This document shows, piece by piece, positions 37,863 through 48,500 of a stretch of 64,000 bases of DNA (its first letter is position 1; each line of letters starts with the position of its first letter). Location of the stretch: contig CAWGKI010000001.1 in assembly GCA_963823095.1 (NCBI GenBank), forward strand, positions 1,488,001-1,552,000, written 5' to 3'. The notes below the pieces were generated by a model. The model was given only the letters and a program-made list of their open reading frames with translations, was not told the origin of the DNA and searched no databases. This DNA is from CAIVVT01 sp963823095 (GTDB lineage: Bacteria; Acidobacteriota; Terriglobia; Bryobacterales; Bryobacteraceae). Made by a program: the position numbers and the translations under genes.

Positions 37863-38912
37863 ATGCTTCTGCTCGGCGCGGCTCTGCTTGCGGCTGCCAT
37901 CTCGACCGGCCCCGAGGTGGGCGCGAAGATCCCCGATTTCTCGCTTACCGACCAGACCGGCCAGGCCCGCGACTTCGCCTCTCTCAAGGGCCCCAAGGGA
38001 CTCGTGCTGGTCTTCTTCCGCTCGGCCGACTGGTGACCCTTCTGCAAAGGGCAACTCGTGGAGTTGCAGGCCCATGCGGAGGAATTCCGCAAACGCGGTC
38101 TGAACGTCGCGGCGGTCAGCTACGACAGTGCGGCCGTGCTTAAGAATTTCGCCGCGCGACGCAACATCCAGTTCCCACTCCTATCCGACGTGGATTCACG
38201 CACCATCCACGCCTTCGGCATCCTCAACGAGACTGTAAAGAAAGACTCGTTCGTTTACGGCGTGCCCTACCCCGGCACGTACGTCCTTGACGCGCATGGT
38301 GTGGTGCAAGCCAGGTATTTCGAGGACGACTACAAGGAGCGCGTCACGGCGTCCGACATTCTGGTCCGCGAATTCGGGGCGACGCCCGCAACGCCGAACG
38401 CCGCAACTTCAGCCCGGGTCGAAGGCAAACACCTGCGCTTGACCGAGTCGGCCAGCGCGCGCTACGCCGTCGGCGGCCAGAAGATCGCCTTGGTCCTGAA
38501 CATCGAGATGCCTCCCGGCATCCATGTTTATGCCCCCGGAGTCGAGGGTTACAAACCAGTCGTGTGGGAGATGCTGCCCGGTGCTGCCGGCTTGCCGGCC
38601 CGGCTGTTCACTCCGGTGACTTGGCCGCCGTCGAAGATGCTCCACTTGAAGGCGATTGGCGAGACCGTCCCGGTTTACGAGAAGAAGCTGCGTCTGGTTC
38701 GCGAGTTCACCGTCCCGAGCAATGAACTGCTGCGCACGGCCACCTCACCGGATGGGCGCATCGCGCTCGAAGGCGTGCTCCGCTACCAGGCTTGCGACGC
38801 GACCACGTGTTACAACCCGGAGTCGATCCCCGTCCACTTCGAGGTGCAAGTCTTGAAGCACGATACCGAGCGCGTGCCGGAGGAGCTGCGGCGCCGGCCG
38901 GGCGGGCAGTAG
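37863..38912 (+). CDS. Redoxin (AhpC/TSA-like, UxxC) fused to DsbD-alpha-like domain; candidate selenoprotein
   Basis: An uninterrupted frame runs from ATG 37863 to 38912 except for one TGA at 38034-38036. It reads VLVFFRSADW-TGA-PFCKGQLVELQAHA. Homologous redoxins have Cys at the TGA position (ADWCPxCK), so the TGA is exactly the first residue of a C-x-x-C motif. Translated as selenocysteine, it gives residue 58 in a 349-residue protein with a U-x-x-C redox site. Domains are a short hydrophobic leader (1-15), a thioredoxin-fold peroxiredoxin-like domain (about 20-165), and a C-terminal domain resembling the N-terminal alpha domain of DsbD, with Cys311 and Cys316 in QACDATTCYNPE. A good SECIS-like hairpin follows the TGA. 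The alternative is a nonsense mutation or a sequencing error. Confidence 0.8.
38051..38067 (+). promoter_or_regulatory. SECIS-like hairpin just after the in-frame TGA
   Basis: GCAACTC-GTG-GAGTTGC forms a perfect 7-bp stem with a 3-base loop beginning with G. The loop G lies 22 bases past the TGA. Bacterial SECIS elements sit within the coding region about 16-37 bases after the UGA with a small loop carrying a G at its start, so spacing and loop fit. Confidence 0.65.
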
Positions 38913-38990
38913 ACCACGGCCTGCATTGCACGTCTTGGGCGCCGCACGCCGGACGTCAACTCGCCGGACTCTGCTAGCTTGGAGTTCCGG

Positions 38991-40628
38991 ATGATCTCCT
39001 TCTCGAATATCAACAAACAGTACGGCAAGCAGTTGATTTTTGTCGACGCGTCTTTTCAGTTGAACGCCGGCGAAAAGGTCGGCCTGGTGGGACCGAACGG
39101 CGCCGGCAAAACCACCCTGTTCCGCATGATCGTGGGCGAAGAGACCCCGGACGAAGGCGAGGTCTCGGTTCCGAAGAAGCTGACCATCGGCCATTTCCGG
39201 CAGGACGTGGAAGAGATGAAGGGCCGCTCGACTCTCGACGAGGCCATCGCCGGCAGCGGGCGGGTCGGCGATCTGCACCACGAACTCGAGGCGTTGCACC
39301 AGGCCATGTCCGATCCGGCGCAGGTGGACGATATGGATCGTATCCTCGCCCGCTTCGGCGAGGTGCAGGAGGAATACGAGCACTTCGGAGGCTATGCGCT
39401 GGAGGCACAAGCGCGCGAGGTGCTGCACGGTCTCGGCTTTCAGGACGACCAGATCGACGGCGACGCCGGAGCGCTTTCGGGCGGCTGGAAGATGCGCGTC
39501 GCGCTGGCGCGAGTGCTGCTCGGGCGACCGGAAGTGCTGCTGATGGACGAGCCCACCAACCACCTCGACCTCGAATCGATCATCTGGCTGGAACAGTTCC
39601 TCAAGTCCTACCCGGGTGCGCTCTTCATGACCTCGCACGACCGCGAGTTTATGAACCGCATCGTCTCGAAGATCGTCGATATCGACTCCGGGGAACTCAT
39701 CGCCTACTCGGGCAACTACGATTTCTACGAGCGCGAACGCGCCATCCGCGAGACCAACCAGCAGGCTGCCTTCACCCGGCAGCAGGCCATGCTCGCCAAA
39801 GAGCAACGCTTCATCGAGCGTTTCAAAACGCACGCCGCGAAGGCTGCCCAGGTACAGAGCCGCATCAAGGCGCTGGACAAGATCGAGAAGATCGAGCTGC
39901 CGAAGAAACGCCAGGCTGTGAAGTTCGAATTCCGCGTCCCGCCGCGCTCCGGCGACCAGGTGGTGGTCCTCAAGGACATCTGCAAAAGCTACGGTCCGCG
40001 CGTGATCTACGATGGCTTCAGTCTCAACGTGCGCCGCGGAGAGCGTTGGGCCGTGATGGGCCGCAACGGCGCAGGCAAGACCACGCTGCTGAAGATGATC
40101 GCCGGCGTGCTGGAGCCCGACTCGGGCAGCGTGGAACTCGGCGCCAGCCTGAACATGGGCTACTTCGCGCAACAGTCGCTGGAAGTGCTGGATCCGGATC
40201 TGACCGTCTTCGACCAGCTTCAACGCGATTTCCCGCAGGACGGCATCGGCTCGCTGCGCACGCTCGCCGGCGCGTTTCAATTCTCGGGCGACGACGTGGA
40301 CAAGCGCATCCGGGCGCTCTCAGGCGGAGAGAAATCCAGGCTGGCGATGGCGCGGATGCTCTACAACCCGCCGAACTTCCTGGTGCTCGACGAACCTACC
40401 AATCACCTGGACCTGGCAACGAAGGAGATGCTGGTGGAGGCGCTCAAGGACTTCCAGGGAACGATGATCTTCGTTTCGCACGATCGCGTGTTTCTGCGCG
40501 GACTGGGCTCCAGGGTGTTGGAGTTGGGAGGAGAAAGCGGCAAGGAGCGCGAGCCGCGCGTGTATCCCGGATCCTACGAGGAGTACGTCCAAGCGATCGG
40601 GCATGAAGCGCCGGGGATTTACGCCTGA
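38991..40628 (+). CDS. ABC-F family ATP-binding protein
   Basis: A 545-residue duplicated ATPase without membrane segments. The ATG at 38991 has GGAG eight bases upstream. Walker A motifs are GPNGAGKTTLFR and GRNGAGKTTLLK, the signatures LSGGWKMRVALAR and LSGGEKSRLAMAR, and Walker B LLMDEPTNHLDL and LVLDEPTNHLDL. The linker between the two halves (around 245-300) is Arg/Gln/Ala rich, as in ribosome-acting ABC-F proteins (EttA/Uup type). The exact subfamily is not settled. Confidence 0.95.
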   Translation: MISFSNINKQYGKQLIFVDASFQLNAGEKVGLVGPNGAGKTTLFRMIVGEETPDEGEVSVPKKLTIGHFRQDVEEMKGRSTLDEAIAGSGRVGDLHHELEALHQAMSDPAQVDDMDRILARFGEVQEEYEHFGGYALEAQAREVLHGLGFQDDQIDGDAGALSGGWKMRVALARVLLGRPEVLLMDEPTNHLDLESIIWLEQFLKSYPGALFMTSHDREFMNRIVSKIVDIDSGELIAYSGNYDFYERERAIRETNQQAAFTRQQAMLAKEQRFIERFKTHAAKAAQVQSRIKALDKIEKIELPKKRQAVKFEFRVPPRSGDQVVVLKDICKSYGPRVIYDGFSLNVRRGERWAVMGRNGAGKTTLLKMIAGVLEPDSGSVELGASLNMGYFAQQSLEVLDPDLTVFDQLQRDFPQDGIGSLRTLAGAFQFSGDDVDKRIRALSGGEKSRLAMARMLYNPPNFLVLDEPTNHLDLATKEMLVEALKDFQGTMIFVSHDRVFLRGLGSRVLELGGESGKEREPRVYPGSYEEYVQAIGHEAPGIYA

Positions 40629-40678
40629 GGAAGACGCGCACGCGCTCCAATCCGCGCGTGCTTCGCGAAATGGGACCT

Positions 40679-43600
40679 TCACGAAACAGCGGGGCTGCGT
40701 CTGGAGCAGACTTCGGCGATAGCCGCAAACAGCGTCGAAGCCTTAATTGGCTTGGACACATAACCGTCCATCCCGGCCTTGAGGCAGCGATCCTGATCGC
40801 TTTTCATGGCATACGCGGTCATCGCGACGATCGGGACGTGTAGGCCGGTCCCCGCTTCCCTGGCGCGAATCGCCGCGGTGGCGTCGAAGCCATCGATTTC
40901 GGGCATCTGCACGTCCATCAGCACGAGGTCGAAGGTGTGTTCTGCGCTTAGACGGATCGCCTCCTGACCGTTGTTGGCCACAGCGACGAGGTGGCCCTGG
41001 GACTCCAGCAGCCTTCGCGCGAGGTGCTGGTTGATGGTATTGTCTTCCGCCAGCAGAATGCGAAGCGAGCGGGATGGCACTTCTTCCACCCTGAGCGGCT
41101 GCGCGTGGATTGGACCCTCCAGAGGAGGTGAGATGGCCTCCAACGCCTGATGCAGCCCCTGACGCAGGACACTCTTCAACTCGGCCCGGCGCACCGGCTT
41201 GACCAGATACGCGGATACTCCGGCTTCCCGGCAGCGGGCGATGTCGCCTTTCAAGCCCGAAGAGGTCAGCAGCATGATGACGGGGTGCGCCAGTTCGTGC
41301 GATTGCCGGATTTCGTGCGCGAGACTGAACCCGTCCATCTCCGGCATCTGGGCATCGGTCAACACAAGGCGGAACTCTTCGCCGGCTCGAGCTGCCTGCT
41401 GAAGAATGGGCAGAGCCTCCGCTCCACTTGCCGCCGCGCTGACTTTCATGCCCCAGAGCGACAGCGTCTCCACGAGAATCCGCCGGTTTGTGGCATTGTC
41501 GTCGACCACCAGAACAGACACCCCTGCCAGCGAATGCACTTCCACCGGTTCGGGGCGTGGGCCTTCGGGCAGGATCTTCACTTCAGCGGTGAAGTGAAAA
41601 CTGCTGCCGTGTCCAGGCTGACTCTCCACCCAGATCTTTCCGCCCATCATCGCTACAAGACGGGAGGAGATGCTCAGGCCCAAGCCGGTCCCGCCGTATT
41701 TGCGTACCGTCGAACCTTCGCCCTGAGCGAAGGCTTCGAAGATCATGCTCTGCTTGTCGACTGGGATGCCGATCCCCGTATCGCTTACAGTGAATCGCAA
41801 AACTCCCCGATCGCCTTCCTGCTTCTCGCTCCTCACTTGCAGCGAGATCTCTCCGCGCTCGGTAAATTTCAATGCATTGCCGAGTAGATTCGTGACCACC
41901 TGGCGCAGACGGAAAGAGTCGGCATGTACAATCGCGGGCACATCGCGGCAGACCTCGCAAGTGAGTTCAATGCCCTTTTCCGAAGCACGCAGCGCAAATG
42001 TTCTGACTATCTCCTCGGCCCAATCGTTCAATTCAAAATCGATCTCGTCGAGCTCCAATTTCCCGGATTCAATTTTGGAGAAGTCGAGAATGTCGTTAAT
42101 GATTGACAGCAAGCTATCCGCGGAGCTGCGGGCCATAGCCAACGACTCCGCTTGATCGGGCGAGAGTGGAGCGTCCAGCGCCAGTTCGATCATCCCCATG
42201 ATCCCGTTCATCGGGGTACGAATCTCGTGGCTCATGTTAGCCAGAAACTCGCTCTTGGCCCGGCTGGCGGACTCGGCCGCGTCCTTGAGAGCCGCCGTCT
42301 GTTCGAGCTGGCGCTGGATGACGTCCGTCTGCTGCCTCAACCGGTACCGCAACACCATGACCCAGCAAAGCACCGCGATCACGATAATAAGCGCCGCGCC
42401 CAACGCCACGAGAGAGTGAGCCGGCGTCCACCAGGATGGGGTCTCCAGCACACTTACATCCGCGGGGGAGCGGAGCAGAATCCGAAACGATGCGGGCCGC
42501 GCGGCGCCTTCCTTCAAGGCCGTTCCCTGCGAATCGACGAGCACGGAGCAAATCCCCGTTACCCGCATCGTACTGCCCTCCTGCCACTCCGGCATCGCCT
42601 CGCCAGGCTTCCGGCTGGGCAGAATCACGGGGAACAAGTAGTTTCCCGACGACAGGACGTAAGTCGGCTCCTCGGCCGCACCGTCGCGCCCGATGAGCCG
42701 GCCTTGGATTTGAACGAGCCTGGCGTCGAAGTCGCCCCGCAAGGTCTGCTCGGGCGTCACGCGCGTGGCCGGCACGGGTTGCCCCTTGCCCGCGGGTTTG
42801 AATGTCGCGTTAGTCAGAATAGGCGAATACTCACCTACGCCGGGGAAGCCGACAACGTCCGCAACGTCACCCACTCCCAGAGGGGTGTCTTGAACGGTCT
42901 GTGCGCAGAGTCCTTGTGACTCGTCCTGGACGCAGAGCGACCGTCCCGGCCGCTGAAGGGTAACCTTTCCTCTAAGGTGAACGCGGTGACCGGAGGCGAT
43001 GCCCGGGGTGAAGCGCATCAGGCTACTGATGGAGCGCACCGGCAGTGCGAAGGGATCGGCTGCACCGGGCTCCACGACCGTCACCTCGGCGAGGGTCGGG
43101 AAAAAAAGACGCACCCCGGTCAACTGACGATTGCGGTTGTAAAAGGGAGCCTCGTTGGCGTGCATGCGCACCTTGGCATCCACCAACCGGTTATAGTCTC
43201 CGCCCGGTTCCGCCACTGTGGTCGCGGATACCATGCCGTCGCTCATGGAAAGCTCCAGCGTCACGTTCTTGCCTGAAGGGCGCACCGAGCGCACGATGCC
43301 CTCCACCTCCACCCATTGACCGTCTTCCGCGCCCGTCAACAAGTGCGTCAGGCTCACGCGCGGAGCTTCCGCCGGGACCCGAGACTGTCCAATCACGCTA
43401 ATCTTGGGCTGATCGACGACCGCCGCAAAGTCGCCCGGGCCACTCACGCCAGTTATGTCTACGATGGTGCCCGGCCGAATCGGAAGCAGCGGCACGCTGG
43501 GAACCGCCACAAAAATGGCTCCACTGAAATCACGGACAAACAGGGCGCCGTGCCTCGTGTCGATATAGGGATCGTAATACGTCACTACCGCCCGCAGATG

Positions 43601-43903
43601 AATGGGGTAGGCGCGCTGAGATTCTTCGAAGCTGAGGCTGTGGGCCTCTCGGGCCGTCGTTACGACACGCAAGCTGCCCGGTTGAGGGTTCGGGTCCTGA
43701 GCCCCGGCATTGGAGCCGGCCAGCGCAAGGGCAATGGCGGCGATCGGTAGCAGCCTGTTTCGAGTTGGGGCCGGTATTGAGACCGCGATATGCACGTCGT
43801 TGCCAACCTTAGAGGCCCTTCGTAGCGCTCCATACTGCGGTTCGTCCGGCAAGGGGCCATGGAGCCGATCCCCGGTGCCCTTGCAATGGGTCCGGACAGG
43901 CAT
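40679..43903 (-). CDS. Hybrid sensor histidine kinase with two receiver domains
   Basis: A 1074-residue membrane sensor. There is an N-terminal hydrophobic leader (LLPIAAIALALAGSNAGAQ), then about 430 residues outside the membrane made of beta-rich segments (RAVVTYYDPY...ALFVRDFSGAIFVAV), reminiscent of repeated OB-fold-like domains. A membrane helix is near 491-515 (LVALGAALIIVIAVLCWVMVL). The HisKA H-box FLANMSHEIRTPMNGIMGM gives His559. An HATPase domain follows (VVTNLLGNALKFTERG, KYGGTGLGLSIS). Two receivers have Asp near 847 (VLTDAQMPEMDG) and near 996 (LMDVQMPEIDG). No partner is adjacent. The start is uncertain, and a GTG at 43795 is possible. Confidence 0.94.
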   Translation of the reverse strand: MPVRTHCKGTGDRLHGPLPDEPQYGALRRASKVGNDVHIAVSIPAPTRNRLLPIAAIALALAGSNAGAQDPNPQPGSLRVVTTAREAHSLSFEESQRAYPIHLRAVVTYYDPYIDTRHGALFVRDFSGAIFVAVPSVPLLPIRPGTIVDITGVSGPGDFAAVVDQPKISVIGQSRVPAEAPRVSLTHLLTGAEDGQWVEVEGIVRSVRPSGKNVTLELSMSDGMVSATTVAEPGGDYNRLVDAKVRMHANEAPFYNRNRQLTGVRLFFPTLAEVTVVEPGAADPFALPVRSISSLMRFTPGIASGHRVHLRGKVTLQRPGRSLCVQDESQGLCAQTVQDTPLGVGDVADVVGFPGVGEYSPILTNATFKPAGKGQPVPATRVTPEQTLRGDFDARLVQIQGRLIGRDGAAEEPTYVLSSGNYLFPVILPSRKPGEAMPEWQEGSTMRVTGICSVLVDSQGTALKEGAARPASFRILLRSPADVSVLETPSWWTPAHSLVALGAALIIVIAVLCWVMVLRYRLRQQTDVIQRQLEQTAALKDAAESASRAKSEFLANMSHEIRTPMNGIMGMIELALDAPLSPDQAESLAMARSSADSLLSIINDILDFSKIESGKLELDEIDFELNDWAEEIVRTFALRASEKGIELTCEVCRDVPAIVHADSFRLRQVVTNLLGNALKFTERGEISLQVRSEKQEGDRGVLRFTVSDTGIGIPVDKQSMIFEAFAQGEGSTVRKYGGTGLGLSISSRLVAMMGGKIWVESQPGHGSSFHFTAEVKILPEGPRPEPVEVHSLAGVSVLVVDDNATNRRILVETLSLWGMKVSAAASGAEALPILQQAARAGEEFRLVLTDAQMPEMDGFSLAHEIRQSHELAHPVIMLLTSSGLKGDIARCREAGVSAYLVKPVRRAELKSVLRQGLHQALEAISPPLEGPIHAQPLRVEEVPSRSLRILLAEDNTINQHLARRLLESQGHLVAVANNGQEAIRLSAEHTFDLVLMDVQMPEIDGFDATAAIRAREAGTGLHVPIVAMTAYAMKSDQDRCLKAGMDGYVSKPIKASTLFAAIAEVCSRRSPAVS

Positions 43904-44682
43904 GTCGGCTGATTACAAAGATACTACAGAGGAGGCATGACGACTATTCTTTGTCTTGCGATTCAAATGAGCCTTCCGCCGGATGAAGATTCGCTTAAGT
44001 GCGAAAACAAGACAGACGAACGCTGCGCGCCAGCCAGAATTTACGTTTGTCTTACACTGTAGTATGGCGTAAGTGATGCCTGGAGTTCGGCGAGCCAGAA
44101 AAAGCCCTGAGGTTGGCGCTCGTTGCTTCGGAGCGATTGGAAGAAGACAAACTATAGCACGCTGTTCGAGTTTCGCGGGAGCATTGACGCTGCACTGGCC
44201 CAGTCCTAAAGTGAGCGCAGGAGGGACCACGCGAAGCTAATCCGCGTCAACCTGAAGACCGCGCTGGCCTCGTCCATTTCGTCGTTGATTTGGCTGGCCC
44301 TCAGCGTCATTTGGCCGGTTCTGGCTCTGGCTCGATTCCATTCGTCGATCCTTGAACCCAATCCGGCCAGCCGTCTGGCTCACAGGCTCTCGCGCATGCC
44401 GCTTTGGAGTTAGGCCAGGTAGTGCCCTTACAGACGCCTCATCATTAGTGATGAACGGTCTGCGGGTCGTGAAGGGATGGATGCTCGGTTAAGGGCGCAA
44501 TTTCGAAGAGTGACCACCAACTCGATCAGACCAGCGGCGCCCTCTTCATTTGCATCGACGACCAACCCGCAGGGGACCGGATCGCCCCAGGCTCTGGCAA
44601 TAAACAGCGGGCGAGAGAACGGGCCTCATATGGCCTGCACTCTCGCCCTTGGAAGTCGCTGTCGTAGTTCGGAGCGTGCTCG
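43904..44682. other. Intergenic region without a recognised gene
   Basis: About 780 bases lie between the histidine kinase and the DUF1080 gene. No frame gives a family match, and the small open frames (such as a Lys/Leu-rich stretch around 44232-44410) lack ribosome sites. It ends with a terminator hairpin for the gene to its right. Confidence 0.4.
44609..44648 (-). terminator. Hairpin downstream of the DUF1080 gene
   Basis: GGGCGAGAG (44609-44617) pairs with CTCTCGCCC (44640-44648), with an inner GGCC pairing. It lies 35 bases past the stop codon on the minus strand, and the T-rich stretch after it on that strand (GCTGTTTATT) is consistent with termination. Confidence 0.6.
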
Positions 44683-45288
44683 TTACTTCGAGTCCGGCAG
44701 TCTCCGGTACATCAGGTTCTTGAAGTACACCAGGCTGCCCTTGTTGTGCTGCTGCAGCGCAAGGTAGCCCTTGGTGTAAGTGTTCTTGTCCTCGATGGTG
44801 TCCACGATCACCTTGTCGTTAACCTTGATGATGATGTGGTTGCCGTCGGCGATGATGTGTTGGGTAAACCACACGTCGGGGCCGGTGGGGTCCGTGAAGT
44901 TCTTCACGAAGTTATAGAGGCTGCCGGTCCTCACCGGGTCAGAGTGCGTCGCGTTCACCTGAGCTTCGTAGCCCTTGGGCCAGCCGGGGCCGAATGCGGC
45001 GCGGAAATACATACCGGAGTTGCCCTTGTCGCCGATCTTGACCTCGGCTTTGAATTCGCAGTTGCCGCACTCCTCTTTCATCCAGAAGAGGTGGCTGACG
45101 TCGCCGTCGCCTTTGATCATGCCGTCGACGGCGGTCCAGCTCTCGGGGCTTTGGTTGGCCTTCCACCCGTCGAGGTCCTTGCCATTAAACATGCTGACCC
45201 ACTTGCCGGGCTTCGCATCTTTCTTGTCGGCACAGATGAGCGGCAGGGAGCACATCAACCCTGCGATAAGCAGAAAACGGAGTCTCAT
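44683..45288 (-). CDS. Secreted DUF1080 (3-keto-disaccharide hydrolase-like) protein
   Basis: A 201-residue protein from the ATG at 45288, with a signal peptide (MRLRFLLIAGLMCSLPLICA). The DUF1080 domain is recognisable in WVSMFNGKDLDGWKANQSPESWTAVDGMIKGDG, FKAEVKIGDKGNSGMYFRA and GYLALQQHNKGSLVYFKN, shown here as separate blocks. Members bind or hydrolyse glycosides, and the concanavalin-like fold is common in plant-polymer degraders. The specific substrate is unknown. Confidence 0.87.
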   Translation of the reverse strand: MRLRFLLIAGLMCSLPLICADKKDAKPGKWVSMFNGKDLDGWKANQSPESWTAVDGMIKGDGDVSHLFWMKEECGNCEFKAEVKIGDKGNSGMYFRAAFGPGWPKGYEAQVNATHSDPVRTGSLYNFVKNFTDPTGPDVWFTQHIIADGNHIIIKVNDKVIVDTIEDKNTYTKGYLALQQHNKGSLVYFKNLMYRRLPDSK

Positions 45289-45443
45289 GCCGGATATTCT
45301 ATCGGACACGTCCGTCGAGCGGGCACTCGTGCGGAGATTTTGTTTCCTTCCGCAACATGAGGGCGCATGCGCACGTTCGAAACGGACCAAGTCTGCGTCT
45401 CTTACCAACGAACCTTTAAGCAAGAATGGGAACCTTGCTGCAA

Positions 45444-45472
45444 CCGCTCCCTAACGGTCGCGGCTCCGTTTC
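45444..45472. repeat. Single copy of the GAAACGGAGCCGCG repeat
   Basis: It reads CCGCTCCCTAACGGTCGCGG followed by CTCCGTTTC, one base different from the copies at 19765 and 51646. Confidence 0.8.
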
Positions 45473-45560
45473 GGGGCGGTTGATATCCGGACGCCGCGCA
45501 GGGCCGAACCCTGCGCGAGGAGTGGCGTGTCAAATCGTTGCCGAATGCGCGGCAATAGAT

Positions 45561-45578
45561 GCCGATCTGGAGATCGGC
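45561..45578. repeat. GCCGATC-TGGA-GATCGGC hairpin
   Basis: A perfect 7-bp stem with a TGGA loop is followed by GTTCCC, as in the copies at 55270 and 63384. It lies 18 bases after the NHL gene stop. Confidence 0.75.
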
Positions 45579-45596
45579 GTTCCCAGGGGGCTTCCG

Positions 45597-48500
45597 CTAT
45601 TGCTTCAGCAGAGCTGGAACCGAAGTGAAGGCGGAGTTCGGGTTGAAGCGCAGCCCGAGCACGCTGATCTGACCTGGAGTTGCCGTCGAGAATTCCAGCG
45701 TGCCGCTGGTGCCGATGGTCTCCGGGAAGCCATAGGTGGTCGTATCGGTCAACAAAGACGCGTGGTGGCCGTTGGCCGGCAGCGTGATCGTGCGCCCCGA
45801 GACAGTGACAGCGCCGGTCTTGGCATCTCGAATGGTGACGTTGATGGTCGCGGTCTGGTTGGAGGTGTTCGCTAATGCGATGCCGTAGAAGTAGCCGTTG
45901 GTGTTGTCGTAGGCCATGACGTACGACGACCCGCTGCGCGTCTCCAACGGCACTACGGCTTCCTGCGGCACTCCGCCGGTAGGCGAGCGGCGGAACACGG
46001 CGAATCCGCTCATATTGCCGTCAGTCTGCAACTGCGCCGAGCCTGAGACCGTATCCAGGTTCGCCGGCCCCTCGCTCTCCACGATGAGCGTCGCGCCTGC
46101 CGCGACCGTTTGCTGGAATGTGGCGCCGGTTAGTCCCGTCGTGCCCGTTTGCGGCAGGCTCAGCGGGAGCGGCACCGGCGCGCCGTTGTCGTCGAAGAAG
46201 CTGAGCTTCGCCGTGGCCGGGAACGTGCCGTTATTGACCAGCGTGAACGTGGTCTTATAGCCGCCTCCCGAAGCGAAGTGCGCGATGGAACCGGCGCTGG
46301 CCAGTCCCGGCACAACGACGGTCCTGGCGCCCGGCACTAAGGCCGGGATCGAGGTAAAGGAGTGCTGCGGGTTCACGCGAATTCCGAGCACGCTGATCTG
46401 GCCGGCCGACGGCGTTGTGAACTGTATGGTGCCAACCAGGTTCACGGTTTCCGGATAGCTGCTGGTCAGATTGAATGCCGGATAGTGCTCGTCCGGCTGC
46501 AGAGTGAGGGCGTCCGATCTCACGATAACGCCCGCACCATTGCGGATGGTCACCTGGACGTTCGCGGTCTGCGCCGAGGCGTTCGATACCGCGATACCGG
46601 TGGAGTAACCATTGGTGTCGTCGAAGGGCAACAGGTAAGAACTCGAATTGCGGGTTTCGAGCGGGACCACGGCCTCCTGCTTGGAAACCATGGCGGCCAG
46701 CGAGTCGGGCGCAGACTGATACGTGAACACCGCAAAGCCGCCAACATTACCCGTCGTCGACAACTGAGCGACGCCGGTCACCTCCGGTTGGTTGAAGAGC
46801 CCAGCGCTCTCGATGGGCAGCACCGCGCCGGCAGGTATCGACTGCTGAATCGTCGAGCCTGCCAAACCGGTCTGGCCGGTCTGCGGCAGGCTGAGCGGCA
46901 GTAACACGGCGTTGCCGGTATCGCCGGTGAAGTCCAGTTCGGCCGTGGCCGCGCTCGCGCCGGTATTCACCAGCGTGAACGTCGTCGTCCAGCCGCCGGC
47001 CGAGGCGAAATGAGCCAGCGATCCGGCGCTCACCAGTCCCGCAACCGCATTGGCGCTTTGGTCGATTGCAAACGTCGCACCGGCCACGCCGAGCGTGACT
47101 TGGCGCGAGGCGCCGGCATTGGCCGCTACCTGATAGGAAACCGTCCCAGAGCCAGTACCGCCGATTGCGCCGCTGAATGTCACCCAGGCCGGCGCGCCGG
47201 TCACCGTCCAGGCGCATCCGGAATGGGCGGCAATCTGGAACGTCCCGCTGCCACCCGCGGCCGGGAAGAACTGACCCGTCGGGCTCAGCACATAAGCGCA
47301 CGGGGCGGCCGATTGATTGACGGTTACTACGGAACCGGCGACAGTCAGGCTGGCATTGCGCGCCGCGCCCGCGTTGGCCGCTACCACAAGAGCGACACGC
47401 GCCGTGCCAAAACCCGAGGTATGTGCCGATAACGGTGATCCACTCCGGCAGGCCGGTCAGCGACCACGCGCAGGTAGCGCCTGTCGTGATGGTCAACGTG
47501 ACGTTCGCGCCGGAGGCATCCACTGCCGGGGGAGCCAGCGGGCTCACCGCATATGTGCAGGAGACCGTGCCCGTCGTCAGAACCCGGAGGACGTTGTTAT
47601 CGACGTCCGCCACATAGATCTTCCCGGAAGCGTCCACCGTGAGGCCGAAACTGCGGCCCAATTGCGCGTTCAGCGCCGGACCGTTGTCTCCGCTGTAGCC
47701 GCGTACGCCATTGCCCGCTACCGTGCTGATCGTGCCGTTCGAAATCTTGCGGATGACGTTGTTGCCAAGGTCGAAGAAGAACAGATCGCCCGCCGCGTTG
47801 ACGGCCAGAGCGGAAGGCCTGTCGATCTGCGCGCTGGTTGCCGCGCCGCCGTCGCCACTGTAGCCGGCCGTGCCAGTGCCTGCGATGGTCGTGATGATGC
47901 CGTTCGAGGCGGTCACCTTGCGGATTACGGCGTTATCGAAATCGGCAATGTAGACGTTGCCGGCGGAGTCGGCGGCGATCCGGAAGGGCCGGCCGATCTG
48001 CGCGCTCGTCGCGGCTCCGTTGTCGCCCCCATAGGCATTGGTGCCGTCGCCCGCCAGCGTGCCGATAGTCTTGCTGGCGCCCGAAACCATCCGGATGCGG
48101 AAGTTGTTCGTATCGGCGATGTAGAAATTGCCTGCTCCGTCCACGGCCACGCCCATCGGATCGTTCAATTGAGCGTTGTTGGCGGGACCTCCGTCGCCGT
48201 CGGAGCCGACCTGTCCCGAGCCCGCCACGCTGAACATGGTGCCGCCGGTGAGCTCGCGGATGCGTCCGCCGTTTGGCGGGACAAGGTAATTACCCGAAGT
48301 CGCAAAAAACAGATTGCCTGTGGCGTCGGAAGCGATGCCCACCGCCGCCAGTTGAGCGGAGGCGGCCGGGAGATAGTCACCGGCGCCCCCGAAGATGCCG
48401 TTGCCAACGACGGTCGAAATCGTGCCGCCCGAGATCTTGCGTACGCCGTTGAGTCCCTTGTCGAGGCTGTACACGTTGCCGTTCGAGTCGGCGGCCACGC

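Noticed and set aside
38034..38036. TGA of the redoxin as another +1 frameshift
   Set aside because: The frame is the same before and after, and all other disruptions in the window are shifts rather than in-frame stops. A point error remains possible.
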